Source: Bacteroidota bacterium
GTDB lineage: Bacteria; Bacteroidota; Bacteroidia; Chitinophagales; Chitinophagaceae
Length of the DNA: 31,950 bases
Direction: 5' to 3'
NCBI GenBank assembly: GCA_947462495.1
Contig: CANHOY010000002.1
Coordinates: 1 to 31,950 of the forward strand
The position numbers and the translations under genes are program-made. This document shows, piece by piece, positions 30,794 to 31,950 of the stretch. Each line of letters starts with the position of its first letter. Position 1 is the first letter of the stretch. The notes below the pieces were generated by a model. The model searched no databases. It was not told the DNA's origin and was given only the letters and a program-made list of their open reading frames with translations.

Positions 30794-31840
30794 TTACCCT
30801 TTTTGAGACAGTTGTTTGACTAATATTTCCAATTCTTTAACCCTTTTTTCAAGGTTAGGAAGGTTTTTAAGGTGTATTTGAGCTCTTAAAGCGGTACTAT
30901 GCTCTGCTGCGGGGAATCCTGTGATGGTAGCATTGGCCTTATCAATAGTTTTAGTGATGCCACTTCTGGCAGCCACTTTAACCCCATCTGCAATAGTTAA
31001 ATGACCAGCAGCCCCAGATTGGCCACCCATCATTACCCCTTTTCCGACTTTGGTACTTCCACTTAAACCCACTTGAGCAGCGATCACTGTATGTTGACCA
31101 ACTTCTACATTGTGGGCAATTTGAACAAGGTTATCTAGCTTAACACCTTTTTTTATAATAGTAGATCCAATCGTGGCTCGATCGATGGTGGTGTTGGCAC
31201 CTATTTCAACATCGTCTTCAATAAGCACATTACCTAACTGAGGTACTTTTTGATAACTACCTTCTGCAGTAGGCGCAAAACCAAATCCATCACTACCAAT
31301 TACGGCACCCGAATGAATGATAATATTATTTCCTAAAATACAATCTGCATAAATAATTACGCCGGGATGTAAAATGACATTGTTTCCAATCACCACATTA
31401 TCTCCAATCATCACATTGGGAAATATTTTTACTTGATCGCCAATTTTTACGCCTTCTCCCAAATAAGCAAATGCAGCCACAAAATGATCCTTGCCCAACT
31501 TTGCAGAAGGGGCAATAAAGGAAGGAGTTTGTATGCCAGTTAAATTTTGAGTTTTTAGTGCTTGGTATTTTGTAAGCATAGTAGCAAATGCAGCATATGC
31601 ATCTGGTACTCTAATTAAAGTGGCACTAACGGGTTTTTTTAGTTCCAAACTTTCATTGACAATAACAATGGAAGCCTTGGATTGGTATAAAAAATCTTCG
31701 TATTTAGGGTTGGCTAAGAATGAAATTTCTCCAGCTTGTGCAGATTCTATTTTGCCAAATTGATTTACTGTCACCGCTGCGTCACCTTCTATTTTTCCTT
31801 GAATCATCAAAGCAATCTGTTGGGCACTAAATGATAGCAT
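30794..31840 (-). CDS. lpxD: UDP-3-O-(3-hydroxyacyl)glucosamine N-acyltransferase
   Basis: This 348-residue enzyme adds the second acyl chain in lipid A synthesis. The N-terminal uridine-binding domain (about 1-100) contains GEISFLANPKYEDFL. The left-handed beta-helix runs from about 105 to 300, with the catalytic histidine His243 in LVQIAHNVEVG and the conserved GSDGFGFAP at about 182-190. The C terminus ends in a helix with LKNLPNLEKRVKELE. It is the first lpx gene here, with a TACATTTG -7 element upstream. A 61-base gap separates it from lpxC-fabZ. Confidence 0.97.
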   Translation of the reverse strand: MLSFSAQQIALMIQGKIEGDAAVTVNQFGKIESAQAGEISFLANPKYEDFLYQSKASIVIVNESLELKKPVSATLIRVPDAYAAFATMLTKYQALKTQNLTGIQTPSFIAPSAKLGKDHFVAAFAYLGEGVKIGDQVKIFPNVMIGDNVVIGNNVILHPGVIIYADCILGNNIIIHSGAVIGSDGFGFAPTAEGSYQKVPQLGNVLIEDDVEIGANTTIDRATIGSTIIKKGVKLDNLVQIAHNVEVGQHTVIAAQVGLSGSTKVGKGVMMGGQSGAAGHLTIADGVKVAARSGITKTIDKANATITGFPAAEHSTALRAQIHLKNLPNLEKRVKELEILVKQLSQKG

Positions 31841-31863
31841 GTGTAATTATTTGAATTGGGGGC

Positions 31864-31950
31864 TTATTCTTTAAGTAAGCAAATGTAAAATTTTTTAACC
31901 GGTGCAGAAAGACTTTCAATGATTAAAGCGTTTTGAATTTGCGAAATAGA
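31864..31950 (-). CDS. C-terminal end of an unidentified gene upstream of lpxD (partial)
   Basis: An open frame of 28 codons runs in from the right edge to a TAA at 31866-31864, ending with APVKKFYICLLKE. Its composition looks like a genuine protein tail, and it ends 23 bases before the lpxD start. In Bacteroidota the gene before lpxD is often an HD-domain phosphohydrolase, which is a possible identity by gene order only. The predicted lpxD -7 element would lie inside these last codons. The evidence is weak because so little is in the window. Confidence 0.45.
   Translation of the reverse strand, partial: SISQIQNALIIESLSAPVKKFYICLLKE
31880..31887 (-). promoter_or_regulatory. Candidate -7 promoter element for the lpxD operon
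   Basis: TACATTTG on the minus strand matches TAnnTTTG exactly and is the same octamer used at ftsX and leuS. It ends 39 bases before the lpxD ATG. It may lie within the end of the upstream gene, so it could be an internal promoter or a chance match. Confidence 0.5.

Overview
This AT-rich window most likely comes from a member of the Bacteroidota, and the gene content resembles Chitinophagaceae or a relative. The clues are an LpxC-FabZ fusion beside LpxD and LpxA, the ftsX / DUF3098 / uppP gene order, few Shine-Dalgarno sequences, and repeated exact matches to the Bacteroidota -7 promoter element TAnnTTTG in intergenic gaps. The taxonomic call is an inference from these features. I see no tRNA, rRNA, CRISPR array, insertion sequence or prophage. 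No stretch over 300 bases lacks a gene; the longest gap, about 180 bases, lies upstream of hicAB.

Positions 1-2928 hold the end of atpE followed by atpF, atpH and atpA of the F1Fo ATP synthase. A strong hairpin separates atpE from atpF, and a terminator follows atpA where atpG would normally be expected. Positions 2989-6119 form a tight four-gene unit: an ABC-2 type ATPase and permease, a LolA-like periplasmic protein and a TPR-like secreted protein. A hicA-hicB toxin-antitoxin pair (6299-6915) follows, preceded by nested inverted repeats.

Positions 6928-17415 are mostly housekeeping genes: pdxA (-), rsmA and a 2-hydroxyacid dehydrogenase (+), greA and a HIT protein (+), ruvC (-), a flippase-like membrane protein and a DUF3108 protein (+). 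These are followed by a long minus-strand block: a metallo-beta-lactamase-fold hydrolase, a UMF1-type MFS transporter, uppP, a DUF3098 protein and ftsX. leuS and ruvB (+) start from a compact divergent promoter region shared with ftsX.

Positions 21469-26177 (-) carry an RprY-like response regulator, a short RecQ-family helicase and a CopA-type P-type ATPase. tsaE and an alanine dehydrogenase gene (+) diverge from the ATPase. The window ends with a minus-strand lipid A / fatty acid block, lpxD, lpxC-fabZ and lpxA, plus an ABC ATPase, and possibly the last codons of one more gene.

Most of the window is ordinary core genome, and I did not find a clearly new multi-gene system. The most unusual signals are regulatory. 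Terminator-like hairpins sit just upstream of several start codons (atpF, the ABC operon, greA, uppP, leuS). The hicAB control region is built of nested dyads. Two divergent promoter regions are very compact, and two genes look leaderless.
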